This document shows, one piece after another, positions 16,323 through 24,989 of a DNA stretch of 38,004 nucleotides. The stretch comes from Vibrio splendidus (lineage in GTDB: Bacteria; Pseudomonadota; Gammaproteobacteria; Enterobacterales; Vibrionaceae). Under the pieces are notes generated by a model that was given only the letters and a program-made list of their open reading frames with translations, was not told the DNA's origin and searched no databases. The stretch is from the NCBI RefSeq assembly GCF_001557875.1, contig NZ_LNRF01000018.1:1-38004 (forward strand). Reading direction: 5' to 3'. The position numbers and the translations under genes are program-made. How positions within the stretch are numbered: the stretch's first letter is position 1; each line of letters opens with the position of its first letter.

Positions 16323-18824
16323 ATGTCAAAAAACACACCAACGTCAGAAAACACGACAGCGACAACCACTGTTGATCCTTTTGCCGACCGAGAGTCGAAA
16401 AATTACGATAACCCAGTACCAAGCCGAGAGTTCATTATTTCGTTTCTAACAGACGCGAATATTCCGATGAACCGCAACGATCTATTCGAAGCTTTGGGTC
16501 TGGCTGGAGAGGAACAATATGAAGGGCTGCGTCGTCGTTTACGTGCAATGGAGCGTGATGGACAGCTTATCTTTACTCGTCGTCAGTGCTACGCATTGCC
16601 TGAGAAGATGGAACTGATTAAAGGCTATGTGATTGGTCATAAAGATGGTCATGGTTGGGTTCGCCCAGACGGCAGTGTGGGTAAAGACAATGATATCGTG
16701 CTGCCGCATCACCAGATGAAAACCATCATGCATGGTGACTATGTATTGGTTCAGCCTACTGATAACAGTAAGCGTGGTCGTCGTGAAGGCCGTTTGGTTC
16801 GTGTGCTTGAAGAGCGTAAAACGCCACTTGTTGGCCGCTTCTTCCTAGAGTACGGCTATTCTTACGTTGTTGCTGATGATTCACGTATTAGTCACGACAT
16901 CCAGATCCCTACTGAGCATAAAGGCGGTGCTCGAATGGGTAATGTGGTTGTGATTGAAATTACGGATCGCGGTGGTCGTTCTCGTAACATGATGGGTAAA
17001 GTAACCGAAGTTCTTGGTGAAAACATGGCGCCGGGTATGGAAACGCAGATTGCGATCCGTACTCACCAGATCCCACAAGAGTGGCCTGAAGCGGTAGATA
17101 AGCAAATCGAAAACCTAGGTGAGCATGTTCCTGAAGAAGCAAAAGAAGGACGTGTGGACCTGCGTAAACTGCCATTGGTTACCATTGATGGTGAAGATGC
17201 GCGTGACTTCGATGATGCGGTTTATTGTGAAGCGAAGAAAGGCGGCGGCTGGCGTCTATGGGTAGCGATTGCTGACGTAAGTTACTACGTTCGCCCAGAT
17301 ACGGCGCTAGACAAAGAAGCGATTAACCGTGGTAACTCGGTATACTTCCCGTCACAAGTTGTGCCAATGCTGCCAGAAGTGCTTTCAAATGGTTTGTGTT
17401 CATTGAACCCTCAAGTAGACCGTTTATGTATGGTGTGTGAGATGACTATCTCAGACAAAGGTAAGCTGTCGGGTTACAAGCACTATGAAGCAGTCATGAA
17501 CTCTCATGCTCGTCTTACTTACAATAAAGTAGGCGCGATCTTAGATGGCAATGAAGAACTTCGTGAGCGTTACGAGCCAGAAGTATCGCATCTTGAAGAA
17601 CTGCACAAGATGTACAAAGTTCTGAAGAAAACGCGTGATGAGCGTGGTGCGATTGAGTTTGAAACGGTAGAAACCAAATTTATCTTCAATGCGGATCGTA
17701 AGATCGACCGTATTGAACCGGTAATCCGTAATGATGCACATAAGATCATCGAAGAGTGTATGATTCTGGCAAACATCGCATCGGCATCTTACGTAGAAAA
17801 AGCGAAAGAGCCTGCTCTGTACCGTGTTCACGAAACTCCGGGCGAAGAGCGTTTAATGGGCTTCAAGAGCTTCTTAAGTGAATTAGGTTTAACACTGGAA
17901 GGTGGTCTGTCGCCATCACCAGTCGACTATGCACAATTGATGCAACAGATTAACGAGCGTGAAGACCGTGAGTTAATCCAAACCATGCTACTGCGTTCAA
18001 TGAAGCAAGCGGTCTACAACGCGGATAACGCGGGTCACTTTGGCTTAGCCCTTAAACGCTATGCTCACTTTACCTCGCCGATTCGTCGTTACCCTGACTT
18101 GCTACTACACCGTGCGATTAAGTACCTTATTGCGAAAGAAGGTGGTCGTAACAGCGAACGTTGGACGCCAACGGGTGGTTACCACTACACTTTCGATGAT
18201 ATGGACTTCTACGGCGAACAGTGTTCAATGACTGAGCGTCGTGCTGATGACGCAACACGTGAAGTAAACGACTGGTTGAAGTGTGAATACATGCAAGACC
18301 ATGTCGGCGAAGTGATGGATGGCGTAATTGCCAACGTGACTGGCTTTGGTTTCTTTGTACGTCTAACTGAGCTGCACATTGATGGCTTGGTACATATCTC
18401 AGCGCTAGCGAACGATTACTACCAATTTGATGCTGTTGGTCAGCGTCTGGTGGGTGAAAGCTCTGGTAATATCTACCGCTTGGGTGATTCGGTTAAAGTT
18501 AAGGTTTCTGCGGTTAACTTAGAAACTCGTCAAATCGACTTTGACTTAGAAGACACCGATCGTCAGCCGCGTGGTAAAGGTAAAACAGCCAAGAAGCGTG
18601 CAGCAGAAGCGATGAAAAAGGCGAAAAGCAAGAAGCGTTCAGCAGTGAAGAGCAATAAGCCGGGTGTATCAGCGAAGCCTATGGTTGAGCCAACTAAGCG
18701 ACCTGATGGAAGTAGCGAAAGCTCTGCTAAGAAGAAAAAGCCAGCGAATAAAACCGGTGCTGCTAAAGCTCGCGCAAAGAAAAAGCGTGCTGCAAGCCGT
18801 AAGCCAAAGGCAGATAAGTCTTAA
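16323..18824 (+). CDS. rnr: ribonuclease R
   Basis: RNase R is a processive 3'-to-5' exoribonuclease that can degrade structured RNA. It serves rRNA quality control, tmRNA-linked mRNA decay and cold adaptation. The 833-residue product has an N-terminal winged-helix (about 25-95), two cold-shock domains, the RNB catalytic domain (IDGEDARDFDDAVYCE with the metal-binding aspartates; HFTSPIRRYPDLLLHR), an S1 domain (about 645-735), and a Lys/Ser/Ala-rich basic tail from about 750. The N terminus has a Thr-rich extension before the family start-like DPFADRESKNYDNPVPSREFI region. SD before ATG is poor. Confidence 0.97.
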   Translation: MSKNTPTSENTTATTTVDPFADRESKNYDNPVPSREFIISFLTDANIPMNRNDLFEALGLAGEEQYEGLRRRLRAMERDGQLIFTRRQCYALPEKMELIKGYVIGHKDGHGWVRPDGSVGKDNDIVLPHHQMKTIMHGDYVLVQPTDNSKRGRREGRLVRVLEERKTPLVGRFFLEYGYSYVVADDSRISHDIQIPTEHKGGARMGNVVVIEITDRGGRSRNMMGKVTEVLGENMAPGMETQIAIRTHQIPQEWPEAVDKQIENLGEHVPEEAKEGRVDLRKLPLVTIDGEDARDFDDAVYCEAKKGGGWRLWVAIADVSYYVRPDTALDKEAINRGNSVYFPSQVVPMLPEVLSNGLCSLNPQVDRLCMVCEMTISDKGKLSGYKHYEAVMNSHARLTYNKVGAILDGNEELRERYEPEVSHLEELHKMYKVLKKTRDERGAIEFETVETKFIFNADRKIDRIEPVIRNDAHKIIEECMILANIASASYVEKAKEPALYRVHETPGEERLMGFKSFLSELGLTLEGGLSPSPVDYAQLMQQINEREDRELIQTMLLRSMKQAVYNADNAGHFGLALKRYAHFTSPIRRYPDLLLHRAIKYLIAKEGGRNSERWTPTGGYHYTFDDMDFYGEQCSMTERRADDATREVNDWLKCEYMQDHVGEVMDGVIANVTGFGFFVRLTELHIDGLVHISALANDYYQFDAVGQRLVGESSGNIYRLGDSVKVKVSAVNLETRQIDFDLEDTDRQPRGKGKTAKKRAAEAMKKAKSKKRSAVKSNKPGVSAKPMVEPTKRPDGSSESSAKKKKPANKTGAAKARAKKKRAASRKPKADKS

Positions 18825-18906
18825 AACTGATAAATCTTAAGGCTAATAAGGCGCTTTGCTAATCAGGTTTAGCGCCTAACTGATTTAGTGTGAAATGACT
18901 TTAATG

Positions 18907-18938
18907 CGAGAGTATCAGGCGTAAGACGCATACTCTCG
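18907..18938 (+). repeat. strong hairpin in the rnr-rlmB spacer
   Basis: CGAGAGTAT (18907-18915) pairs with ATACTCTCG (18930-18938). Inside it, GCGT and ACGC pair around an AAG loop, leaving a three-base bulge (CAG). No T run follows, so this is not an intrinsic terminator. The 188-bp spacer also holds two mutually exclusive weaker stems at 18849-18877 and 18859-18888. An RNase III processing site or a translational control element for rlmB is possible. Confidence 0.75.
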
Positions 18939-19012
18939 AAATGAACAACACAGAGAGGGATGCATCGGCATTGATGTCATTTTTCTCTGAGCAATAAGAG
19001 TAACTTGAGACA

Positions 19013-19753
19013 ATGAGTAACGAATTTATTTACGGTATTCACGCGGTGAAAGCCGTACTAGAAAAAGATCCTGCACGTTTTATCGAAGCGTATGTACTGA
19101 AAGGTCGCCAAGACGAGCGTCTTCTTCCATTACTGAACCAACTGCAACAGTTTGGTGTGTCGATTCAGCAGATGGGGCGTAAGCCGCTGGATGAAAAAGC
19201 ACAAGGTGCGAATCACCAAGGTCTTATTGCTAAGGTGAAGCCTGCTAAGCAGCTTAATGAAACTCACCTAGATGATATCCTAGCGCAGCACGAACAGCCT
19301 TTGCTGTTGGTTCTAGATGGCGTAACAGACCCTCATAACCTAGGCGCTTGTCTGCGTAACGCGGATGCGGCGGGTGTTGCTGCTGTTATCGTACCGAAAG
19401 ATCGCTCTTCACCGTTAACAGCAACGGTAAGCAAGGTAGCGTGTGGTGCGGCTGAAACGGTTCCGCTAGTACGTGTAACCAACCTAGCTCGCACAATGCG
19501 TGCACTGCAAGAGCAGGGCGTATGGTTTGTGGGTACGGCAGGTGAAGCAACGCATGATATCTACCAAGCGAAGCTAACAGGCCCTCTTGCGGTAGTTATG
19601 GGTGCAGAAGGTGACGGTATGCGTCGTCTAACACGTGAAACCTGTGATGACCTAATTAAGATCCCAATGGCAGGTAGCGTGTCGAGCCTAAACGTTTCAG
19701 TAGCATCTGGCATATGTCTGTTCGAAGCAGTACGTCAGCGTTTAGCTCAGTAA
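19013..19753 (+). CDS. rlmB: 23S rRNA (guanosine-2'-O)-methyltransferase RlmB
   Basis: RlmB is a SpoU-family (SPOUT) methyltransferase that 2'-O-methylates G2251 in the P loop of 23S rRNA. The 246-residue product has an N-terminal substrate-binding domain (1-80) and the three SPOUT motifs: DPHNLGACLRNADAAG, VMGAEGDGMRRL and IPMAGSVSSLNVSVASG, which form the trefoil knot. The start MSNEFIYGIHAV matches the family. The gene lies 188 bp after rnr, as in other gamma-proteobacteria. Confidence 0.97.
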   Translation: MSNEFIYGIHAVKAVLEKDPARFIEAYVLKGRQDERLLPLLNQLQQFGVSIQQMGRKPLDEKAQGANHQGLIAKVKPAKQLNETHLDDILAQHEQPLLLVLDGVTDPHNLGACLRNADAAGVAAVIVPKDRSSPLTATVSKVACGAAETVPLVRVTNLARTMRALQEQGVWFVGTAGEATHDIYQAKLTGPLAVVMGAEGDGMRRLTRETCDDLIKIPMAGSVSSLNVSVASGICLFEAVRQRLAQ

Positions 19754-19895
19754 TAGATTGAAAATATTCAAATATTAAACGCTCATTACTTAGGTGATGG
19801 GCGTTTGTTTTATCGGCACAAATAGGGTGGAAATTGCGATTACTGGATGGCTAGATGGCGAAAGAAAAACTGTTTCATTATTCGCCAAATACCAC

Positions 19896-19922
19896 TTGCC
19901 AATACAGGGTTCTTTCTATAAT
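19896..19922 (+). promoter_or_regulatory. promoter of the rpsF operon
   Basis: TTGCCA at 19896-19901 and TATAAT at 19917-19922 are 15 bp apart, slightly short. The block CACTTGCCAAT is shared word for word with the rRNA P1 promoter at the end of the window, consistent with growth-rate-linked expression. Confidence 0.6.
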
Positions 19923-19964
19923 ATTTGCCGTCCTTAAAACTCGGTCATTTATCTTTAGTTCCTT

Positions 19965-19998
19965 GCTTCCTCTGGACGACCGGGCCACTCGTGGAAGC
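19965..19998 (+). promoter_or_regulatory. probable S6:S18 ribosomal-protein leader
   Basis: GCTTCC (19965-19970) pairs with GGAAGC (19993-19998). After a five-base bulge, ACGA (19976-19979) pairs with TCGT (19989-19992) and closes a loop that starts CCG. It lies just before the rpsF SD. In other bacteria the S6:S18 complex binds a leader stem with a conserved CCG to repress this operon. The match is by form and place only. Confidence 0.55.
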
Positions 19999-20022
19999 TA
20001 ATAATCCGTAAGGAGCAACCAA

Positions 20023-20412
20023 ATGCGTCATTACGAAATCGTATTCATGGTTCACCCTGATCAAAGCGAGCAAGTTGCTGGCATGATCGAGCGTTACACT
20101 GGTTCTATCACTGAAGCTGGCGGTACTATCCACCGTCTAGAAGACTGGGGTCGTCGTCAAATGGCTTACCCAATCAACAAGCTTCACAAAGCTCACTACG
20201 TTCTTATGAACGTTGAAGCTGGTCAAGAAGTGATTGACGAGCTAGAAACTGCTTTCCGTTTCAACGATGCAGTTCTACGTAACATGATCATGCGCACTAA
20301 AGGCGCTGTGACTGAGCAATCTATTATGCTTAAGCAAAAAGAAGAGCGTGCAGAGCGTGCTCCTCGTCGCGAAGAGCGTACAGAAGCTAAACCAGAAGCA
20401 GCTGCTGAGTAA
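20023..20412 (+). CDS. rpsF: 30S ribosomal protein S6
   Basis: S6 binds the 30S platform as a heterodimer with S18. The 129-residue product has the typical N terminus (MRHYEIVFMVHPDQSEQV), the RLEDWGRRQMAYPI segment and an acidic tail rich in Glu, Arg and Ala (EERAERAPRREERTEAKPEAAAE). TAAGGAG precedes the ATG. It is the first gene of an operon with rpsR and rplI. The gene usually found next, priB, is missing from the 112-bp gap. Confidence 0.99.
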   Translation: MRHYEIVFMVHPDQSEQVAGMIERYTGSITEAGGTIHRLEDWGRRQMAYPINKLHKAHYVLMNVEAGQEVIDELETAFRFNDAVLRNMIMRTKGAVTEQSIMLKQKEERAERAPRREERTEAKPEAAAE

Positions 20413-20524
20413 TTCTTTTTTGGCTTAACGCCTTAAAAAATTCTCAACTTGTTTTAGGTCATTGATAGTTATTTCGATAATTGTGAAAGACCGCTTTACT
20501 AAATTTAAGATCAGGAGATAGCCC

Positions 20525-20752
20525 ATGGCTCGTTTCTTCCGTCGTCGTAAATTCTGCCGTTTCACTGCAGAAGGCGTACAAGAGATTGACTACAAAGACG
20601 TAGCAACTCTTAAAAACTACATCACTGAAGCTGGTAAAATCGTACCTAGCCGTATCACTGGTACAAGCGCTAAGTACCAGCGTCAACTAGCTCGCGCTAT
20701 CAAGCGTTCTCGTTACCTAGCTCTACTACCGTACACTGACAAGCATCAGTAA
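20525..20752 (+). CDS. rpsR: 30S ribosomal protein S18
   Basis: S18 is the small basic platform protein that pairs with S6. The 75-residue product (MARFFRRRKFCRFTAEG.., LKNYITEAGKIVPSRITGT, QRQLARAIKRSRYLALLPY) is nearly identical to the E. coli protein. CAGGAGA stands before the ATG. It lies 112 bp after rpsF and 38 bp before rplI. Confidence 0.99.
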   Translation: MARFFRRRKFCRFTAEGVQEIDYKDVATLKNYITEAGKIVPSRITGTSAKYQRQLARAIKRSRYLALLPYTDKHQ

Positions 20753-20790
20753 TCGGTAATAGTTAATAATAGTTTAAGAGGACTAAGATA

Positions 20791-21243
20791 ATGCAAGTTA
20801 TTCTACTTGATAAGATCGGTAACCTAGGTGGCCTTGGCGACCAAGTAAACGTTAAATCTGGTTACGCTCGTAACTTCCTTATCCCACAGGGTAAAGCAGT
20901 TATGGCAACTAAAGACAACGTTGCTATGTTCGAAACTCGTCGTGCTGAACTAGAAGCTAAAGTTGCTGAGCAACTAGCTGCTGCTGAAGCTCGTGCAGAG
21001 AGCGTTAACACTCTAGAAGGCGTTACAATCGCTTCTAAAGCTGGTGACGAAGGTAAACTATTCGGTTCTATCGGTACTCGTGACATCGCTGACGCTATTA
21101 CAGCGGCAGGTGTTGCAGTAGCTAAGAGCGAAGTACGCCTACCTGAAGGCGCTCTACGTAACATCGGCGAATTCGAAGTAAGCATCCAACTTCACTCTGA
21201 AGTTTTTGCTACTGCGAAAATCGCTATCGTTGCAGCTGAGTAA
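20791..21243 (+). CDS. rplI: 50S ribosomal protein L9
   Basis: L9 binds the base of the L1 stalk on 23S rRNA. It is an elongated two-domain protein that affects reading-frame maintenance. The 150-residue product has the N-terminal signature QVILLDKIGNLGGLGDQVNVKSGYARNFL in part, a long connecting helix rich in Ala and Glu (about 45-75), and a C-terminal domain with GKLFGSIGTRDIADAI. AGAGGA precedes the ATG. It ends the operon before a strong terminator. Confidence 0.99.
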   Translation: MQVILLDKIGNLGGLGDQVNVKSGYARNFLIPQGKAVMATKDNVAMFETRRAELEAKVAEQLAAAEARAESVNTLEGVTIASKAGDEGKLFGSIGTRDIADAITAAGVAVAKSEVRLPEGALRNIGEFEVSIQLHSEVFATAKIAIVAAE

Positions 21244-21282
21244 TTTCAGTACCAAGACGAATTCTTTCTTTTGAAAGTTTTA

Positions 21283-21309
21283 AACACCAGCTTCGGCTGG
21301 TGTTTTTTT
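21283..21309 (+). terminator. terminator of the rpsF operon
   Basis: AACACCAGC pairs perfectly with GCTGGTGTT around a TTCG tetraloop, followed by T residues. Confidence 0.95.
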
Positions 21310-21424
21310 ATGTCTGAAATATAGGAAAGTGCAAGGAAGGGTTGTGGTAAGTAAAAAGCTTATAGTGATCTCAAAGCTCTGACTGCTAAACAGGCCGTTC
21401 CCAAGGTTAGAAGTGATCTTAAGA

Positions 21425-22309
21425 TTAGAATTGGAATAGCAGGTTTATAGATAGAACAGAGTCTTCTTTGCTTAATCCTTCAGGCACTTTATCGTGGTAT
21501 TGGCGAGAGTGAGCGATCTTCAGCGCGATATTGTCAGTAATATCATTGATGGCTTCGAGTTCGGTATCAAACTTTAGGTTACTGTGGCCAGACACTAATG
21601 TCACATCCGCTTTTAGCTGCAGATTCTTCAATACCTGCCAAGACGTATTCACGTTGCCACGAAAAATCGCTTCTTCAACAATCTCTGGGAAGATGATGTC
21701 ATCATCGTCTAGCTCATCGAGATTCGGCTCTTGGTAACGAAAACCCGGACCGACTTCGACTTCCAATACAAACTCTTCTGTATTTGAAAACTGGTAACCC
21801 AGACCGCTCGAAACAGTGTAGTCCTTAAAGTAGGCGCTGTATCGTGAGTCGACGCCTTTAAAACTGCCGTAAAGGTAGGTTTTAGGGCTTAACTTGTAGT
21901 CACTCTGAGCCGAGTAAGTCGATTGCCTTTTATCTTCTTCGCCATCTTTGTAGAGGTTGTAGTATTTCCATTCGCCACTGGTTCTATGACGACCAGCCGT
22001 GTACTCACCGTTCAGGCGTGCGTTAAGCGACCGTGAATCAGAATTACCAGTATGCGACTGATATCCAAATTCGACTTCCGTTTTTAGTGGGCTCGGCAGT
22101 TCTGTGTCACTTGTATCATTCGGTGCGATATCCATATCTTTTTCTTCAGGTGTCGGTGCAACGACGATCGGCTCAGCAGTAGGTTCTGGTACTACTATAG
22201 AGTCGAGAATTGCATCAACAGAGGCTTTAGCATCATCAGCTAAGGCCTGCGGAGTGCTCAGGAGACCAGTGCTCAGAAGACAAGTGCTCAGAGCCAATAA
22301 TTTGGACAC
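21425..22309 (-). CDS. DUF481 family outer membrane protein
   Basis: This 294-residue protein has a signal peptide (about 1-24, cleavage after ALA), an acidic and Pro-rich linker with repeated PEPT/APT words (about 25-75), then a beta-barrel domain of alternating strands that ends in LLFQF, the aromatic C-terminal signal for outer membrane insertion by BAM. The core TEVEFGYQSHTGNSDSRSLN.. resembles the DUF481/YdiY family. Function is unknown. The start is GTG at 22309, supported by AGAGG five bases upstream; an ATG four bases earlier is out of frame. It converges on rplI and is divergent from dnaB. Confidence 0.82.
   Translation of the reverse strand: MSKLLALSTCLLSTGLLSTPQALADDAKASVDAILDSIVVPEPTAEPIVVAPTPEEKDMDIAPNDTSDTELPSPLKTEVEFGYQSHTGNSDSRSLNARLNGEYTAGRHRTSGEWKYYNLYKDGEEDKRQSTYSAQSDYKLSPKTYLYGSFKGVDSRYSAYFKDYTVSSGLGYQFSNTEEFVLEVEVGPGFRYQEPNLDELDDDDIIFPEIVEEAIFRGNVNTSWQVLKNLQLKADVTLVSGHSNLKFDTELEAINDITDNIALKIAHSRQYHDKVPEGLSKEDSVLSINLLFQF
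22253..22297 (-). repeat. three 15-bp tandem repeats in a signal peptide
   Basis: Units AGTGCTCAGGAGACC, AGTGCTCAGAAGACA and AGTGCTCAGAGCCAA lie end to end on the plus strand. Read on the minus strand they encode the repeated LSTxL words in the hydrophobic core of the DUF481 protein signal peptide. Gain or loss of a unit would change the core by five residues without a frameshift. Confidence 0.8.
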
Positions 22310-22423
22310 GCATACCTCTAGTTATACAGTGAGTGAATGGCAGGATCGTAATGCTACCCTTGGTTAATTCCGTCAGCAATAGGTAAATTCTTCCTGAAGA
22401 ATAAAACAAACTCATAGGATCGG

Positions 22424-22451
22424 ATTACAAACGGATGTTCTTGGGTATAAT
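22424..22451 (+). promoter_or_regulatory. promoter of dnaB
   Basis: ATTACA at 22424-22429 is 16 bp before TATAAT at 22446-22451. Transcription would start near 22458, leaving a leader of about 28 bases before the GTG at 22486. This is one reason for preferring that start over the TTG at 22471. Confidence 0.6.
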
Positions 22452-22485
22452 GAACGATCATTATTAGTTATTGAGTGTAGTCATA

Positions 22486-23877
22486 GTGGATACCAAAAGT
22501 CAGAAATCAGCCAACGATCAGGTGGACGCCATCAAGGTCCCGCCACATTCATTAGAAGCTGAGCAATCTGTTATTGGCGGTTTGTTATTGGATAACGAGC
22601 GCTGGGATACGGTTGCCGAAAAGGTTGTGGCCAAAGACTTTTATAGCCGTCCTCACCGTCTCATCTTTGAAGCGGTAAAAGATATCCTTGAAGAGAGCTC
22701 TCCTCTGGATCTTATTACACTCTCTGAACATTTAGAGCTGCGTGAGCAACTTGAAGAAGTGGGTGGCTTTGCTTACCTAGCTGACCTAGCGAAAAATACA
22801 CCAAGTGCCGCAAACATCAATGCGTATGCGGATATCGTGGCGCAACGTGCACTTGTTCGTAGCTTGATTGGTGTTGCGAATGAGATTGCGGATTCTGGTT
22901 ATGACCCTCAAGGTCGCACATCGGAAGAACTTGTTGATCTGGCTGAAAGTAAAGTCTTCGCGATAGCCGAAGGCCGTGCAAGTGAAAACGAAGGTCCGCA
23001 AAACGTTGATAGCATTCTAGAGAAAACGCTAGAACGTATCGAAATCCTATACAAAACGCCGCAAGACGGTGTGACCGGTGTCGATACCGGTTTCAACGAC
23101 CTCAATAAAAAGACTGCTGGTCTACAAGGTTCTGATTTAATCATTGTCGCCGCTCGTCCATCGATGGGTAAAACGACCTTCGCGATGAACTTGTGTGAAA
23201 ACGCGGCGATGAAGCAAGACAAGCCAGTGCTAATCTTCTCGCTAGAGATGCCAGCCGAACAGCTGATGATGCGTATGCTTGCGTCACTTTCTCGCGTAGA
23301 CCAAACCAAAATTCGTACCGGTCAACTGGACGATGAAGATTGGGCTCGTATCTCGTCGAGTATGGGTATTCTGATGGATAAGAAGAATATGTATATCGAT
23401 GATAGCTCGGGTCTAACGCCAACCGAAGTGCGTTCTCGTGCTCGACGTATTGCTCGTGAACACGATGGTATCTCTATGATTATGATAGATTACCTTCAAT
23501 TAATGCGTGTTCCTTCATTATCTGATAACCGTACTCTTGAAATCGCCGAGATCTCTCGCTCATTGAAAGCGCTAGCGAAAGAACTGAACGTTCCGGTTGT
23601 AGCACTTTCTCAGCTTAACCGTTCCCTAGAGCAACGTGCTGATAAGCGCCCGGTAAACTCGGATTTGCGTGAATCAGGTTCGATCGAGCAAGATGCCGAT
23701 TTGATCATGTTTATCTATCGTGATGAGGTTTATAACCCAGACAGCTCACTGAAAGGTATTGCTGAGATCATCCTTGGTAAGCAGCGTAACGGTCCTATCG
23801 GTTCGGTTCGTTTGACATTCCAAGGTCAACACTCCCGATTTGATAACTATGCAGGTCCTGCATTTGATGATGAGTAA
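22486..23877 (+). CDS. dnaB: replicative DNA helicase DnaB
   Basis: DnaB is the hexameric 5'-to-3' helicase that unwinds DNA at the replication fork and recruits DnaG primase. The 463-residue product has the N-terminal collar domain (VPPHSLEAEQSVIGGLLLDNERW..) and the RecA-like ATPase with Walker A RPSMGKTTFAMN, the IMIDYLQLM Walker B region, ALSQLNRSLE and RDSDLRESGSIEQDADLIMFIYR-like C-terminal motifs (read as NSDLRESGSIEQDADL here). It is colinear with E. coli DnaB (471). GTG at 22486 is chosen over TTG at 22471, which has no SD and would sit almost at the transcript start; this choice is not certain. No intein is present. alr follows closely. Confidence 0.97.
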   Translation: MDTKSQKSANDQVDAIKVPPHSLEAEQSVIGGLLLDNERWDTVAEKVVAKDFYSRPHRLIFEAVKDILEESSPLDLITLSEHLELREQLEEVGGFAYLADLAKNTPSAANINAYADIVAQRALVRSLIGVANEIADSGYDPQGRTSEELVDLAESKVFAIAEGRASENEGPQNVDSILEKTLERIEILYKTPQDGVTGVDTGFNDLNKKTAGLQGSDLIIVAARPSMGKTTFAMNLCENAAMKQDKPVLIFSLEMPAEQLMMRMLASLSRVDQTKIRTGQLDDEDWARISSSMGILMDKKNMYIDDSSGLTPTEVRSRARRIAREHDGISMIMIDYLQLMRVPSLSDNRTLEIAEISRSLKALAKELNVPVVALSQLNRSLEQRADKRPVNSDLRESGSIEQDADLIMFIYRDEVYNPDSSLKGIAEIILGKQRNGPIGSVRLTFQGQHSRFDNYAGPAFDDE

Positions 23878-23892
23878 TCGTTAATGACGTAT

Positions 23893-24969
23893 ATGAAAGC
23901 AGCGACGGCAAGCATTGATCTTAGTGCGTTGGAACATAACCTTCGCCAAATAAAGTCGAAGGCTCCGCAATGTAAAGTCATGTCGGTTGTGAAAGCCAAT
24001 GGCTATGGACACGGCTTACTGCATATTGCTAAGCACTCGAAAAACTCAGATGCGTTTGGTGTTGCTCGTATTGAAGAAGCGTTACAACTGCGTGCCGGTG
24101 GTATTGTTCAACCTGTTCTATTGCTTGAGGGTTTTTACTCGTCAGGTGATTTACCGATATTGGTGACTAATAACATCCAAACTGTAGTGCATTGTGAAGA
24201 ACAACTTAGTGCTCTAGAAAATTCAGTTCTTGAATCACCCGTTGTGGTGTGGCTGAAAGTTGATAGCGGCATGCATCGCTTGGGTGTTCGTTCTGAACAA
24301 TATCAAGATTTCGTTGAGCGCCTGCATCAATGTCCTAACGTGGCTAAGCCTTTGCGTTACATGAGCCATTTTGGCTGTGCAGATGAGTTAGACAAAGCAG
24401 CCACAGAGCAACAGACTGAATTATTCCTATCTCTGACAGAAGGCTGTGAGGGTGAGCGCTCTCTTGCGAACTCTGCAGGTTTACTTGCTTGGCCAGATAG
24501 CCACTTAGATTGGGTTCGTCCTGGCATCATTTCTTACGGCGTATCACCTTTCGTTGACAAATCAGCTCAAGAGCTTGGTTTCTTGCCAGTGATGACTCTG
24601 ACCTCTCACCTGATTGCGGTTCGTGATTTGAAAGCCGGTGAAAGCGTGGGTTATGGCGGTAACTGGACCAGTGAACGTGATACTAAAGTTGGTGTAATCG
24701 CAATTGGTTATGGCGATGGTTACCCTCGCACTGCGCCGAACGGCACGCCAGTGTTCGTCAACGGTAGAAAAGCACCGATCGCAGGCCGAGTATCAATGGA
24801 TATGCTAACGGTTGACCTTGGCCCTGATGCGATGGATCAAGTGGGTGATGAAGCGACGCTATGGGGTAAAGACTTACCTTCAGAAGAAGTGGCAGAACAT
24901 ATTGGCACGATCGCTTACGAGTTGGTCACTAAACTGACTTCGCGTGTTGCGATGGAGTATGTGAAGTAA
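23893..24969 (+). CDS. alr: alanine racemase
   Basis: Alr is a PLP enzyme that interconverts L- and D-alanine to supply D-Ala for peptidoglycan. The 358-residue protein has the PLP lysine in SVVKANGYGHG, the WLKVDSGMHRLG and MSHFGCADE segments, and GYGDGYPR with AGRVSMDM. The catalytic tyrosine lies in GESVGYGG. The frame opens at ATG 23884, three codons earlier, but MKAAT.. at 23893 is the start seen in relatives I recall. Neither has a strong SD. The gene follows dnaB by under 20 bp, so both share the dnaB promoter, as in many gamma-proteobacteria. Confidence 0.96.
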   Translation: MKAATASIDLSALEHNLRQIKSKAPQCKVMSVVKANGYGHGLLHIAKHSKNSDAFGVARIEEALQLRAGGIVQPVLLLEGFYSSGDLPILVTNNIQTVVHCEEQLSALENSVLESPVVVWLKVDSGMHRLGVRSEQYQDFVERLHQCPNVAKPLRYMSHFGCADELDKAATEQQTELFLSLTEGCEGERSLANSAGLLAWPDSHLDWVRPGIISYGVSPFVDKSAQELGFLPVMTLTSHLIAVRDLKAGESVGYGGNWTSERDTKVGVIAIGYGDGYPRTAPNGTPVFVNGRKAPIAGRVSMDMLTVDLGPDAMDQVGDEATLWGKDLPSEEVAEHIGTIAYELVTKLTSRVAMEYVK

Positions 24970-24989
24970 TCATGGATCTTATAAAGTAA

